Of a DNA stretch of 13,626 bases, positions 1 to 7,143 are shown piece by piece. The stretch is taken from NCBI GenBank assembly GCA_025964455.1, contig JAOPYU010000080.1, positions 1 to 13,626 on the forward strand, given 5' to 3'. A program made the position numbers and the translations under genes. The notes beneath the pieces were generated by a model. That model searched no databases. It saw only the letters and a list, made by a program, of their open reading frames with translations, and was not told the origin of the DNA. Numbering within the stretch: the stretch's first letter is position 1; each line of letters starts with the position of its first letter. The DNA comes from Thermoleophilia bacterium (GTDB lineage Bacteria > Actinomycetota > Thermoleophilia > Gaiellales > SKUG01).

Positions 1-3000
1 GTCTGCACGCCATTGCCGTACGTGATCGACGCACCCGTCGGCGCAGTAGCGTCGGCGCGGAACTCGTAGGACCCGTTGCTGCTGTTGCCCGCAACGTCCA
101 GCGCCGTCCAGAGCAGCTGGTTGGGTCCGGTCGTGGCGGACGTCCACGCATACGCCATCTCGTATGGCGCTGTGTTCTTCGCCCCACCGCCGGTCCAGCC
201 TGCCGCTGCCGTGGGACTTCCGAACGCGACGTAATCCATCCCGGATCCGAGGTCGGTCGCCTCTATACGGATGGACGTCGAGCCTGACGATCCCGCACGG
301 AACCAGACGGTGTTTCCACTCGCGGAGTAGTGCTGCGCATCGGGATTGGCGGTCTCGACCGCGGCGCCGAAGGCCGTCACCGGGGCCGTGTTGTCGAAGG
401 TGCGAGTGGAGGTGACATCCGCGGATGCGTTGCCCGCCGCGTCGGTCGCCGTCACGTGTGCGACGTAGGTGCCGTCGACCATTGATGCTGTGTTCCACGA
501 GCACGACCAGTTTCCCGATGCGTCTCGCGGCGGATTCGTGCAGATCGTCCCCGTTGCCGGGCCTGCGTAGGTCACGTCGATGCTGGCTACCGTCGAGAGC
601 GGATCGTTGACGAGCCCGCTGATCACGACCGTGCCGCGAGAGGGGGTCGAAGGCGACGAGATCGCCGACGTCGGGGGCGTGGTATCGACCTTCGTCGTTG
701 CCGCCGACATGACCGTCAGTGGATTGCCGGCGCGGTCCTTGGCGATCACCTGGTAGCTGTAACAGGCGCCCGAGTTCGCAGCCGTGTCGGTCCAGGGCAG
801 CGTCGCCCCGGCGGATCCGACGTTGAGGTAGCTGGTCCAAGTACCACAGGTGCCGTTCGACAGCGGCGCACTGGCCCGCTGGATCTGCGTCGCGGTCGCG
901 TCGATGCCGGTCTCTGCATCGGTGGGCAATGAGCCGGTCACCTGAACGGTCGTGACGTTCACGTATCCCACGGGGCTCGCAACGGAGCCCCCGTTGGGCG
1001 CCGTGCGATCGACGATGATCCAGTTGCTCCCGGTGTAGCCCGTCAGCGTGTCGATGGTCTGGTTGCCGACGTTGTCCCGCGAGACGTACCGGTAGCGATA
1101 GCAGGCGTTCGTGCTGATACCCGAGTCCGTGTACGCGTGGGTGGTCGATGACGTGGTCACGGTGTCGAGGGTGACCCAGGTATCTGTGCTCGTGCCGCAG
1201 ACACCTCCGGAGAACGGCACCGCCTCGCGCTGGAGCCGTCGATCGAAGATGCCGGCGCCGCCCACGTCGCCTCCGGAATCGGTGATCGAGAAGGCGATCG
1301 TGGTGGCGTTGGTGGGACCGAATCCGACGCTGCTCGTGAAGGATGCGGCCGGCTGCGGCTCGGCGGCGTCGGTGGTCACGGTGACGGTGTCGGACGTGGT
1401 CAGCGCGAGGTCCGACTGGTCCGTGGCCGAGATCGCGAGGAGGTGGGACCCGTTGGGCGCACCCGAAGCGGACTGCATCGTGTACGTCCGCTCGTAGTAG
1501 GCCTGGGTCACGAGCGCGTTCGCCGGGATCGGGACGTAGCTGCCCGCCGTCATGGATGGTGTGTGCCAGTTCAACGTGGCCAGCGCCGTTCCAGAGCCGT
1601 CGAACCACTCCGCCGTCAGGTCTCGCGCCTCGCTGGCGAGCATCGTAAGGTTGGACGAGGCGGGCGACGCGGCGGGGGCGTGGGCGGCCCAGTGGTTGAT
1701 GGCGTTCCAGGATCCGGCGCCGAGACCTTCGACGTTGGCTCGAAATCCCTCGTCGGTGTAGCTCTGGAACGTGTACGCCCCGGCGTCGTCGACCGGGCTG
1801 ATGACCGCGCCCGACCAACGGCACGCCACGTTGTTCACGTTGCCCGCGCTCGCTGTCGAGAGGCCGCCCCAAGTGAGCACGGCGGGGAGCTGTGGCAGTT
1901 CGTCCGGGAGTCGCCCCGCGCCGAAGTCGATGTTACGACTGATGCCGATCCCCGTCTCGGTTCCGTCGGCGCCCGGGACCGTGGTGCCGCTCCAGCACCT
2001 GGTGACCAGGCCGCGCGGCTTGCCCGCGACGGAGGTTCCGGGCGTCCACGCACCTGCGGATGCGGGGAGGTCGCCCCAGGTGAGTCGCTTCAGGCCCGTG
2101 ACCGCACCGTCCTGGGTCGCCGCCGCCTTGGTGTACTGGTCGTGGGCCCGCACCCGTACGGTGAAGGTTCGCCCGATCCCTGGGCGGACGATGACAGCGT
2201 TGGGGTTCGGCGAGTAGCTGCCGTCGGTCGGATCAACACCGGTCTGCGCCTCTCGGAGTTCGAGGACGTCGACGATCGGCCCTGTGGTGTCGAGCGCAGT
2301 GTCGGATTCGTACAGCATCGCCCCGTCGGGCGTTCCCACGAGCAGCGACCTTCCCACGAAGCCGATCGAATCGACGCTGGCGACCTGCGCCGGCTGCCCC
2401 CCGGCCAGGTTGCCGGTCGAGCGATCCAGCTCACCGAGCCCGGTGCGTGGGTTGGCTGCAAGGGTCGTGAATCCGCCGCCGACGACGACCGAGTTCGATG
2501 CCGGACTTTCACCCGCGAGGGCGTACACCGGCCCGTTCGCCCCGCCGACGGTCCACACCGAGCCACCTGACGCGCTCAACAACGCCACGTGGTCCCGGGG
2601 TGAAGCACCCACCGATGTGAAGTCGCCGCCGGCGATGATCCCGCTCGGCGCGGACGACGGCACGAGCGCCCGGACGACACCGTTGATGTTCGGACTCCAC
2701 GCGTTGTCGTCGGCGCCGGCGGCGGTGAAGGCCTTGGCGAACGAGCTGAACGACCCGCCGACGTAGATCGATCCCGCGCCGAGGTTCGTGAGTGCCTTCA
2801 CCTCACCGTCGACCGACGGGGCCCATCCAAGCAGCGCACCAGTCGTGGCCGAGACGGCACCGAGGTTCGCCCGACCCGACCCTCCGGCGCTCGTGAACGA
2901 GCCACCGAAGTACAGCGTGCCGCCGAGCTCGGTCATGGCCCGCACGCTTCCGGGCGCGCTCAGCGCGACCGGGGCGAAGGTGCCGTCCTCCAGTCCAGTT

Positions 3001-4403
3001 CGCATGGAGAAGGCGCGGATGCCCTTGTTCAGGCCGTTGGTGGGCGCGAAGCCGCCGACGTACACGAGATTGCCGAGCGGGAGCAGGGCATGGACCGTGT
3101 TGTCGACTGCGGGCTTCCAGGACAGGACGTCGTCCGTGGAGGTGTCGATCGCAGCCAGGTAACGTCGCTCCACACCGCCGACCGACGCGACGTCGCCGCC
3201 GACGATCACGCTTCCGCTGGCGGGGATGAGTGCCGAGCTCGGGTGGCTCAGCCGCGGATTCCACGTGCCGTCCGCGACGCCCGTGGTCGAATCGATTCGC
3301 GCTGCCCTGACCCGAGCCTGTCCGCCGATCGTGGAGAACGTTCCGGAGACGTAGACCTGCGTGCCCTCGAACTCCACGGAGGTGATCGACACGTTCGCCG
3401 CGGATCCGGAGGCGCTGGGATTCCACGTCAGGGTGGCACCAGCGGGGTTGAGCGCAGCCAGGCCAGCACGGGCGACGCTCGCTCCGACCGAGGTGAAGTC
3501 CCCGGCCACGATGATCTGCAGGCCATCCGAGCGAACGGCGATGTCGCGACCTTCGACAGAGGTGGAGTTTGCGTCCCAGCCGTTGGAGACTGCGCCCGAG
3601 GCGTCGAGCGCGACGAATCCCTTCCGAGGAAGGGCGTTCCAGGCGCTGAAGCTGCCGGCGACGTAGGTCGTGGTCCCGGCGACGTCGATGGCTCGCACGA
3701 CGCTGCTGCCACCCGTGGGCCCTGTCGTGTCAGTGGCGAAGCTCGTATCGCGTACGCCAGTCGCCTCGGCGAGGCGCACGACCTTCGAGACGTTCACGCT
3801 GTTGAACTGGCTGAAGGCGCCGCCGACGTAGACGTAGCCGTTCGCCACGTCCAGGGCGGTGACGGTCCCGTTGAACGCAGCCGCTCCCCATCCCCCGACC
3901 GACCCGGAGACCGTGTCGACCCGCGCGATGTTGTTGGTGAACGCGCCACCGACATACAGGCTCGTGCCGGAGCGGGCGAGCGCCTTGACCTGGCCGCTGA
4001 TCGCGGGTGTCCACGTGGTGTCGAGCGAGCCGATCGACGTGATGTGCGCTAGGCCCGATCGCGTCGAGCCCCCGACCGTGGTGAAACCGCCACCGACGTA
4101 CCAGCCGCCCGAGCCATCCTCCACGACCGCGTTGATCGCGCCATTGAACTTGGGCCACGATCCGACGATGTCGCCGGATGTCGCGTCGACCCGGAGCGCC
4201 GGCCCATTCTTGGTGCCGACGTAGTCGAACTCGCCACCGATGAAGGCACGTGTGCCGTCCTGGCTCGATGCGACGGCGTTGACCGAGCCGTTGGTGTACC
4301 AGCTCGCGCGAGGCGGACCGGAGAACGCAGCGCCTGCGGTCGCGGGGACGAGCAGCGCCGCAGCGAGGACGGAGCCGAGCGCGCACACCAGCAGCGCGCG
4401 CAT
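1..4403 (-). CDS. Giant secreted DUF5122-propeller / PA14 / Ig-like protein, 3' end beyond window
   Basis: The frame is open from ATG 4403 to the left edge, 1,467 residues with no stop, so the C-terminus is missing. Residues 1-25 form a signal peptide (Arg2, hydrophobic core, A-G-A cleavage site after residue 25). Residues about 40-700 carry fourteen copies of a YVGGxFTxxG-type motif every 42-55 residues, as in DUF5122/delta-60 beta-propeller repeats. Residues about 857-963 fit a PA14 domain (CRWSG, an AYTFQSYTDEGFR core, NHWAAH, and IPANAL at the end). From about 975 on come FnIII/Ig-like modules with linkers such as VDRTAP, VDTTPPT and FDNTAP. I saw no cysteine in the propeller part, while the later modules carry paired cysteines, as expected for extracellular disulfides. 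It is probably a surface or secreted binding or adhesion protein; ligand and anchor are unknown. No Shine-Dalgarno is seen before ATG 4403, but no usable in-frame start lies between it and the upstream stop. Confidence 0.9.
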   Translation of the reverse strand, partial: MRALLVCALGSVLAAALLVPATAGAAFSGPPRASWYTNGSVNAVASSQDGTRAFIGGEFDYVGTKNGPALRVDATSGDIVGSWPKFNGAINAVVEDGSGGWYVGGGFTTVGGSTRSGLAHITSIGSLDTTWTPAISGQVKALARSGTSLYVGGAFTNNIARVDTVSGSVGGWGAAAFNGTVTALDVANGYVYVGGAFSQFNSVNVSKVVRLAEATGVRDTSFATDTTGPTGGSSVVRAIDVAGTTTYVAGSFSAWNALPRKGFVALDASGAVSNGWDANSTSVEGRDIAVRSDGLQIIVAGDFTSVGASVARAGLAALNPAGATLTWNPSASGSAANVSITSVEFEGTQVYVSGTFSTIGGQARVRAARIDSTTGVADGTWNPRLSHPSSALIPASGSVIVGGDVASVGGVERRYLAAIDTSTDDVLSWKPAVDNTVHALLPLGNLVYVGGFAPTNGLNKGIRAFSMRTGLEDGTFAPVALSAPGSVRAMTELGGTLYFGGSFTSAGGSGRANLGAVSATTGALLGWAPSVDGEVKALTNLGAGSIYVGGSFSSFAKAFTAAGADDNAWSPNINGVVRALVPSSAPSGIIAGGDFTSVGASPRDHVALLSASGGSVWTVGGANGPVYALAGESPASNSVVVGGGFTTLAANPRTGLGELDRSTGNLAGGQPAQVASVDSIGFVGRSLLVGTPDGAMLYESDTALDTTGPIVDVLELREAQTGVDPTDGSYSPNPNAVIVRPGIGRTFTVRVRAHDQYTKAAATQDGAVTGLKRLTWGDLPASAGAWTPGTSVAGKPRGLVTRCWSGTTVPGADGTETGIGISRNIDFGAGRLPDELPQLPAVLTWGGLSTASAGNVNNVACRWSGAVISPVDDAGAYTFQSYTDEGFRANVEGLGAGSWNAINHWAAHAPAASPASSNLTMLASEARDLTAEWFDGSGTALATLNWHTPSMTAGSYVPIPANALVTQAYYERTYTMQSASGAPNGSHLLAISATDQSDLALTTSDTVTVTTDAAEPQPAASFTSSVGFGPTNATTIAFSITDSGGDVGGAGIFDRRLQREAVPFSGGVCGTSTDTWVTLDTVTTSSTTHAYTDSGISTNACYRYRYVSRDNVGNQTIDTLTGYTGSNWIIVDRTAPNGGSVASPVGYVNVTTVQVTGSLPTDAETGIDATATQIQRASAPLSNGTCGTWTSYLNVGSAGATLPWTDTAANSGACYSYQVIAKDRAGNPLTVMSAATTKVDTTPPTSAISSPSTPSRGTVVISGLVNDPLSTVASIDVTYAGPATGTICTNPPRDASGNWSCSWNTASMVDGTYVAHVTATDAAGNASADVTSTRTFDNTAPVTAFGAAVETANPDAQHYSASGNTVWFRAGSSGSTSIRIEATDLGSGMDYVAFGSPTAAAGWTGGGAKNTAPYEMAYAWTSATTGPNQLLWTALDVAGNSSNGSYEFRADATAPTGASITYGNGVQ
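2300..4290 (-). repeat. Fourteen tandem ~49-residue propeller-blade repeats inside the secreted protein
   Basis: The glycine pair (or its degenerate equivalent) of the blade motif falls at about residues 56, 104, 152, 194, 249, 300, 353, 402, 450, 500, 549, 592, 642 and 690, with spacings of 42 to 55. Typical copies read YVGGAFT, IVAGDFTSVG and VVGGGFTTLA, often followed by an R-x-G-L-A-x-L-D-like strand, a TG turn and W-x-P. Copies 8, 9 and 14 are the most diverged. Fourteen is twice seven, so two seven-bladed propellers in a row are possible; that grouping is inference. The DNA copies are diverged, so this is old duplication and not a recent expansion. Confidence 0.8.
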
Positions 4404-4503
4404 GCGGCACGCAGGAATTGCTCGGCTCAGGCTGGCTCGGCGCAGGCGACATCCCCCGACGGAACTGGTCAGGGGAGTTCATCGTTCCGAATTGCGCCGG
4501 ACT

Positions 4504-4517
4504 TGAGCGCCCGCTCA
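4504..4517. promoter_or_regulatory. 14-bp palindrome upstream of the secreted-protein gene
   Basis: TGAGCG-CC-CGCTCA is a perfect 6-bp inverted repeat with a 2-bp centre, about 100 bp upstream of the secreted-protein start. The tiny centre suits a dimeric DNA-binding protein better than an RNA hairpin. In GC-rich DNA such a palindrome may also be chance. Confidence 0.25.
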
Positions 4518-4520
4518 CCA

Positions 4521-4542
4521 GCGTGGGCCGCGCGACCCACGC
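4521..4542 (-). terminator. Hairpin just after the Lrp-type gene
   Basis: A perfect 7-bp stem (GCGTGGG/CCCACGC) with an 8-nt loop begins 5 nt after the regulator's stop codon. No U-run follows, as is common for high-GC actinobacterial terminators. It would separate the regulator transcript from the secreted-protein gene downstream on the same strand. Neither termination nor that separation is proven by the sequence. Confidence 0.45.
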
Positions 4543-4547
4543 AGGCT

Positions 4548-5045
4548 TCAGGTTCGCGGCGTGCGGCGAGTGCTGCGGCGGATCGGCTCGGGGCGTGACC
4601 TGTGGTGCTCGAACATGAGCGAGGTCGTCACCTGCGCGACCTCGGGGCGGATCGTCAGCCGGTCGAGCACCACGTCGCGAAGGTGCTCGGGATCCGCTAC
4701 CGCGACGTGCAGCAGGTAGTCGGCCTCGCCGGTGAGGTGGAACAGGCTCAGGGTCTCGTCCAGCTCGACGAGGTCGTCGACGAACTGGTCCAGCACGTCG
4801 CGCGCGTGCGTGTGCAGCCGGATCGCGACGAGCGCCTGGAGCGGGCGACCGAGCCGGCCGAGGTCGAGCTCGGCAGCGAAGCCGGTGATGATGCCGCGCT
4901 CGCGCAGGGCCCGCACGCGGGCGAGGCAGGCCGACGGGCTGAGCCCGACGCGTGAGGCCAGCTCGCGATTGGTGATCCGTGCATCGTCCTGCAGGACACC
5001 GAGGATCAGCTCGTCCACCGCATCTATGGGTGTGATGTCGTCCAT
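4548..5045 (-). CDS. Lrp/AsnC family transcriptional regulator
   Basis: This is a 165-residue protein, normal for the family. The N-terminal winged HTH (about residues 8-55) shows the classic series DAVDELILGVLQDDARI, TNRELASRVGLSPSA and RVRALRERGII. The rest (about 65-150) is an Lrp RAM/ligand-binding domain, with LVAIRLHTHA, a LTGEADYLLHVAVAD strand-turn motif and VTTSLMFE at the end. Such proteins sense an amino acid and act as dimers or octamers on palindromic sites. ATG 5045 is preferred because it starts at the usual family N-terminus. ATG 5066 in the same frame is possible but would overlap the palindrome. The gene is divergent from a methionine gamma-lyase-like gene 91 bp away, which resembles the Pseudomonas mdeR-mdeA arrangement and suggests it controls that enzyme. 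The actual effector is not deducible. Confidence 0.92.
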   Translation of the reverse strand: MDDITPIDAVDELILGVLQDDARITNRELASRVGLSPSACLARVRALRERGIITGFAAELDLGRLGRPLQALVAIRLHTHARDVLDQFVDDLVELDETLSLFHLTGEADYLLHVAVADPEHLRDVVLDRLTIRPEVAQVTTSLMFEHHRSRPEPIRRSTRRTPRT

Positions 5046-5050
5046 GTACC

Positions 5051-5073
5051 GCACATCATGCCGCATGATGCGC
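5051..5073. promoter_or_regulatory. Candidate Lrp-type operator in the divergent promoter region
   Basis: CATCATGC at 5054-5061 and GCATGATG at 5063-5070 are perfect inverted repeats around one central C. With one mismatch the arms extend to 11 bp each (5051-5073). The site lies 5 bp upstream of the regulator start codon and about 65 bp before the lyase start, so one bound dimer could control both promoters. A further GCATGC lies just beside it at 5072-5077. Binding by the neighbouring regulator is inferred from position and symmetry. Confidence 0.55.
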
Positions 5074-5092
5074 ATGCAGCAGCACATCAGCT

Positions 5093-5098
5093 TATGTT
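5093..5098 (+). promoter_or_regulatory. Possible -10 element for the lyase gene
   Basis: TATGTT fits the actinobacterial TANNNT -10 consensus and lies in the only AT-rich patch of the intergenic region (about 5086-5110). Transcription would start near 5105, about 32 nt before the ATG. No good -35 is visible; the palindrome at 5051-5073 would overlap the -35 position. Confidence 0.25.
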
Positions 5099-5136
5099 GA
5101 GTGCATATAGCAGCACGACTGATCGGGGGGATCGGC

Positions 5137-6381
5137 ATGGAGCACCACGGGGAAGTCGCTGGATTCGACACGCGGGCCGTCCACGCCGGGAAGCAGGAGC
5201 TGCGCGAGCTCGGGGTGCACGCGATGCCGCTCGACCTGTCGACCACCTATCCCGTGGGCGACCTCGCCGGCGCCGCCGAGCAGCTCGACGCCTGGGCCGC
5301 GGGCGAGCAGCCGGGCGGCTCTCCCATCTACGCGCGCCTCCACAATCCGACGGTGGCGCGCTTCGAGGACGCAATGGCGCAGCTCGAGGGCGCTGAGGCA
5401 GCCGTGGCCTTCGCATCCGGGATGGGCGCCATCACGGCGCTGCTCATGGCGCTCCCGGCCGATGCCCGCCACGTGGTCGCCGTGCGTCCGCTCTACGGCG
5501 GCACCGACCACCTGCTGTGCTGCGAGTTGCTTGGCCTGGACGTGACGTGGGCAGCGCCGTGCGATGTGGCGGACGCGATCCGCGCCGACACCGGCCTCGT
5601 CCTGCTCGAGACGCCCCAGAACCCGACCTCGACCCTGGTGGACATCGCGGCGGTGGCGCGAGCGGCCGGCGGCGTTCCCGTCGCCGTCGACAACACGTTC
5701 GCGACAAGCGTCCTGCAGCGCCCGCTCGAGCACGGCGCGACCATCGTCATCCACAGCGCCACCAAGTTCATCGGCGGGCACGGGGACGCGATGGGCGGCG
5801 TGATCGCCTGCGACGAGGCGACCGCGCGCCGGCTGCGCACGATGCGCGTGGGGACCGGAGCTGTCCTGCATCCCATGGCGGCCTACCTGCTCCACCGAGG
5901 CCTGGCGACGCTTCCCGTGCGCGTGCGGGCGATGCAGGAAACCGCGTCCCAGCTCGCGAGCCGGCTCGCGCTGCATCCGGGAGTCACCCGGGTGCACCAC
6001 GCGTCGCTGCCCGGCACGGACCCTGACGGACTCGTCGGGCGCCAGATGTCTGGCCCCGGGTCGATGGTCGCGTTCGAGCTCGCCCGCGGCTTCCCCGCAG
6101 CGCGGGCGCTCCTGGGCGCGGTGCGCCTCGCGACGCACGCCGTGAGCCTCGGCTCCACCGACACGCTCATCCAGCACCCGGCATCGCTCACGCATCGCGT
6201 GGTCGATGCGGCGACCCGCGCGAGCAGCGGAGTCAACGAATCGCTCGTGCGCATCTCGGTCGGGCTCGAGGATCCCGCCGACCTGTGGCGTGACCTGCTC
6301 GTGGGCCTCGATGCTGCAGCCAACGTGGAGGCGGCGGCCGATCACCACGGCGTGCTGCCCGTGGTGCACGCTCCTCGCTGA
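5137..6381 (+). CDS. Methionine gamma-lyase-like PLP enzyme (Cys/Met metabolism family)
   Basis: This 414-residue enzyme belongs to the trans-sulfuration PLP family (cystathionine gamma-synthase, gamma-lyase, methionine gamma-lyase). Visible active-site parts are Y65 and R67 (PIYARLHNPT, phosphate contacts across the dimer), Y120 in PLYGGT, D185 in VAVDNTFAT (pyridine N1), the PLP lysine K210 in SATKFIGGHGD, the SLGSTDTLIQHPASLTH segment, and R372 in LVRISVGLED (substrate carboxylate). The last two segments look most like methionine gamma-lyases, which cleave Met to methanethiol, 2-oxobutyrate and ammonia. However, the catalytic-site Cys of classical MGL (PLYGC) is Gly122 here, so cystathionine or O-acyl-homoserine chemistry is not excluded. 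ATG 5137 is chosen over GTG 5101 because GGGGGG at 5125-5130 is properly spaced and family homology starts there (FDTRAVHAG). It is divergent from the Lrp-type gene. Confidence 0.88.
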   Translation: MEHHGEVAGFDTRAVHAGKQELRELGVHAMPLDLSTTYPVGDLAGAAEQLDAWAAGEQPGGSPIYARLHNPTVARFEDAMAQLEGAEAAVAFASGMGAITALLMALPADARHVVAVRPLYGGTDHLLCCELLGLDVTWAAPCDVADAIRADTGLVLLETPQNPTSTLVDIAAVARAAGGVPVAVDNTFATSVLQRPLEHGATIVIHSATKFIGGHGDAMGGVIACDEATARRLRTMRVGTGAVLHPMAAYLLHRGLATLPVRVRAMQETASQLASRLALHPGVTRVHHASLPGTDPDGLVGRQMSGPGSMVAFELARGFPAARALLGAVRLATHAVSLGSTDTLIQHPASLTHRVVDAATRASSGVNESLVRISVGLEDPADLWRDLLVGLDAAANVEAAADHHGVLPVVHAPR

Positions 6382-6708
6382 TCCGGCGGTCCGCGCGACG
6401 AGCGAGCCCACCTGGCCCGTCGCTGCAGCCCGCCATCGCGTGGTGCATGCCCTCGAGCGCCGCGTGATCGGCGCGCCGGTGCCACGATCGATGGCATGCC
6501 GCCCACGGAATGCCACTTTCTGCGACCCCAACGCGGCCCAAGCCGCGCTGCCTCACTTCGAGGACGTTCCTCCCCCTGCCGGCGAATCGTCCCCCAGAGC
6601 GTTGCCGCCTGATTCGGCAGGAAACCTCGGGGCGCTTCGGACGTGGGCTCAAGGGCGTGCGGAGCCCTGCCGATGGGCCCTGCGAACCGCGCCGACGGAG
6701 GGATGACG
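6382..6708 (+). other. 327-bp gap without a convincing gene; several potential RNA stems
   Basis: No open frame here has recognisable protein sequence, and no tRNA is seen. It must hold the lyase terminator and the promoter of the next operon. A perfect 6-bp stem with a 6-nt loop (GCGCCG/CGGCGC, 6457-6474) could be the terminator. Nearer the next gene, TCGGCAGG (6614-6621) can pair with CCTGCCGA (6666-6673), enclosing a second stem GGCTC/GAGCC (6646-6650 with 6662-6666, sharing base 6666). Part of the left arm can instead pair with TGCCG at 6603-6607. Such pairings are frequent by chance in GC-rich DNA. No known riboswitch consensus was matched. Confidence 0.4.
6696..6702 (+). promoter_or_regulatory. 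Shine-Dalgarno that decides the YvyF-like start
   Basis: GGAGGG lies at 6697-6702, directly against ATG 6703 with no spacer, which is unfavourable for initiation. GTG 6709, two codons further on, has an ideal 6-nt spacer. The start is therefore taken as GTG 6709; the two choices differ by only two residues. Confidence 0.6.
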
Positions 6709-7143
6709 GTGGCAGTGCCGGCTTCCAAGCCACAGATCGACAAGTGCAACGCCTGCGGGAAGCTGTTCCCGCGCATCGCCATGCAGCTGTGCGGCACCTG
6801 TTCGCAGGTGGAGGAGCATCGATTCGCGCTCGTGCGTGACTTCCTCGTGGAGCACGATGGCGCGGGTCTCGGCGACATCTCCCGCGCTACGGGTGTCCCT
6901 GGCTCGGATGTGCGCAAGTTCATGGACGGTGGTCGGCTGATCCAGATCGCCGGCTCGCTCGAGACGTGCACCTGTGGCGGGGTCGGAACGCGATGTCGCG
7001 CGTGCAGGGCGAAGCTCTCGACGGGCTTCCGCGAGCTGGAACAGTCGATGCGTGGGGGGACCCCCGCAGCTGGCATCGACGACGATCCGTCGTCGCGCGC
7101 CACGTACGTCAGGCGGATCCGCCGTCTCGGCGACGCGTCGTGA
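6709..7143 (+). CDS. YvyF-like protein (flagellar operon protein TIGR03826 type), double zinc knuckle
   Basis: This 144-residue protein has the layout of Bacillus YvyF. An N-terminal CNACGKLF...CGTC pair (two CxxC knuckles, residues about 12-31) is followed by a helical middle that looks like a small HTH (VRDFLVEHDG, DISRATGVPGSDVRKFMDGGRLI). A second cysteine cluster follows (CTCGGVGTRCRACRAKL). The tail after about residue 108 is extra and basic. In Bacillus the gene sits between comF and flgM in a flagellar operon and its role is poorly known; a zinc-stabilised regulatory or adaptor role is plausible. Here no flagellar gene is in view. The stop codon overlaps the start of the MpaA-like gene by 4 bp (GTGA), so the two should be translationally coupled. 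Confidence is good for the family, low for function. Confidence 0.7.
   Translation: MAVPASKPQIDKCNACGKLFPRIAMQLCGTCSQVEEHRFALVRDFLVEHDGAGLGDISRATGVPGSDVRKFMDGGRLIQIAGSLETCTCGGVGTRCRACRAKLSTGFRELEQSMRGGTPAAGIDDDPSSRATYVRRIRRLGDAS

Noticed and set aside
1443..2570. 375-codon plus-strand open frame and other plus-strand frames in 1-4400
   Set aside because: They lie opposite the long secreted-protein frame, which has a signal peptide, repeats and domains; the plus-strand translations are Arg/Gly/Asp-rich with no motif.
3730..4518. 262-codon minus-strand open frame and a 207-codon one at 2803-3426
   Set aside because: They are on the same strand as the secreted-protein gene but in another frame; their translations lose all blade motifs.
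5101..5136. GTG 5101 as the start of the lyase
   Set aside because: It has no Shine-Dalgarno and overlaps the likely promoter; ATG 5137 has a well-placed G-rich Shine-Dalgarno.
5046..5246. Longer N-terminus for the Lrp-type regulator
   Set aside because: It would run into the divergent lyase gene and adds 67 residues unlike the family.
5092..6531. 479-codon minus-strand open frame
   Set aside because: It is antisense to the PLP enzyme, and its composition is typical of a GC-rich shadow.
6601..6690. Cyclic di-GMP (GEMM) riboswitch upstream of the YvyF-like gene
   Set aside because: A GGCAGGAAACC stretch and a CCGATGG end look superficially similar, but the conserved ACGCAAAGC core is absent.
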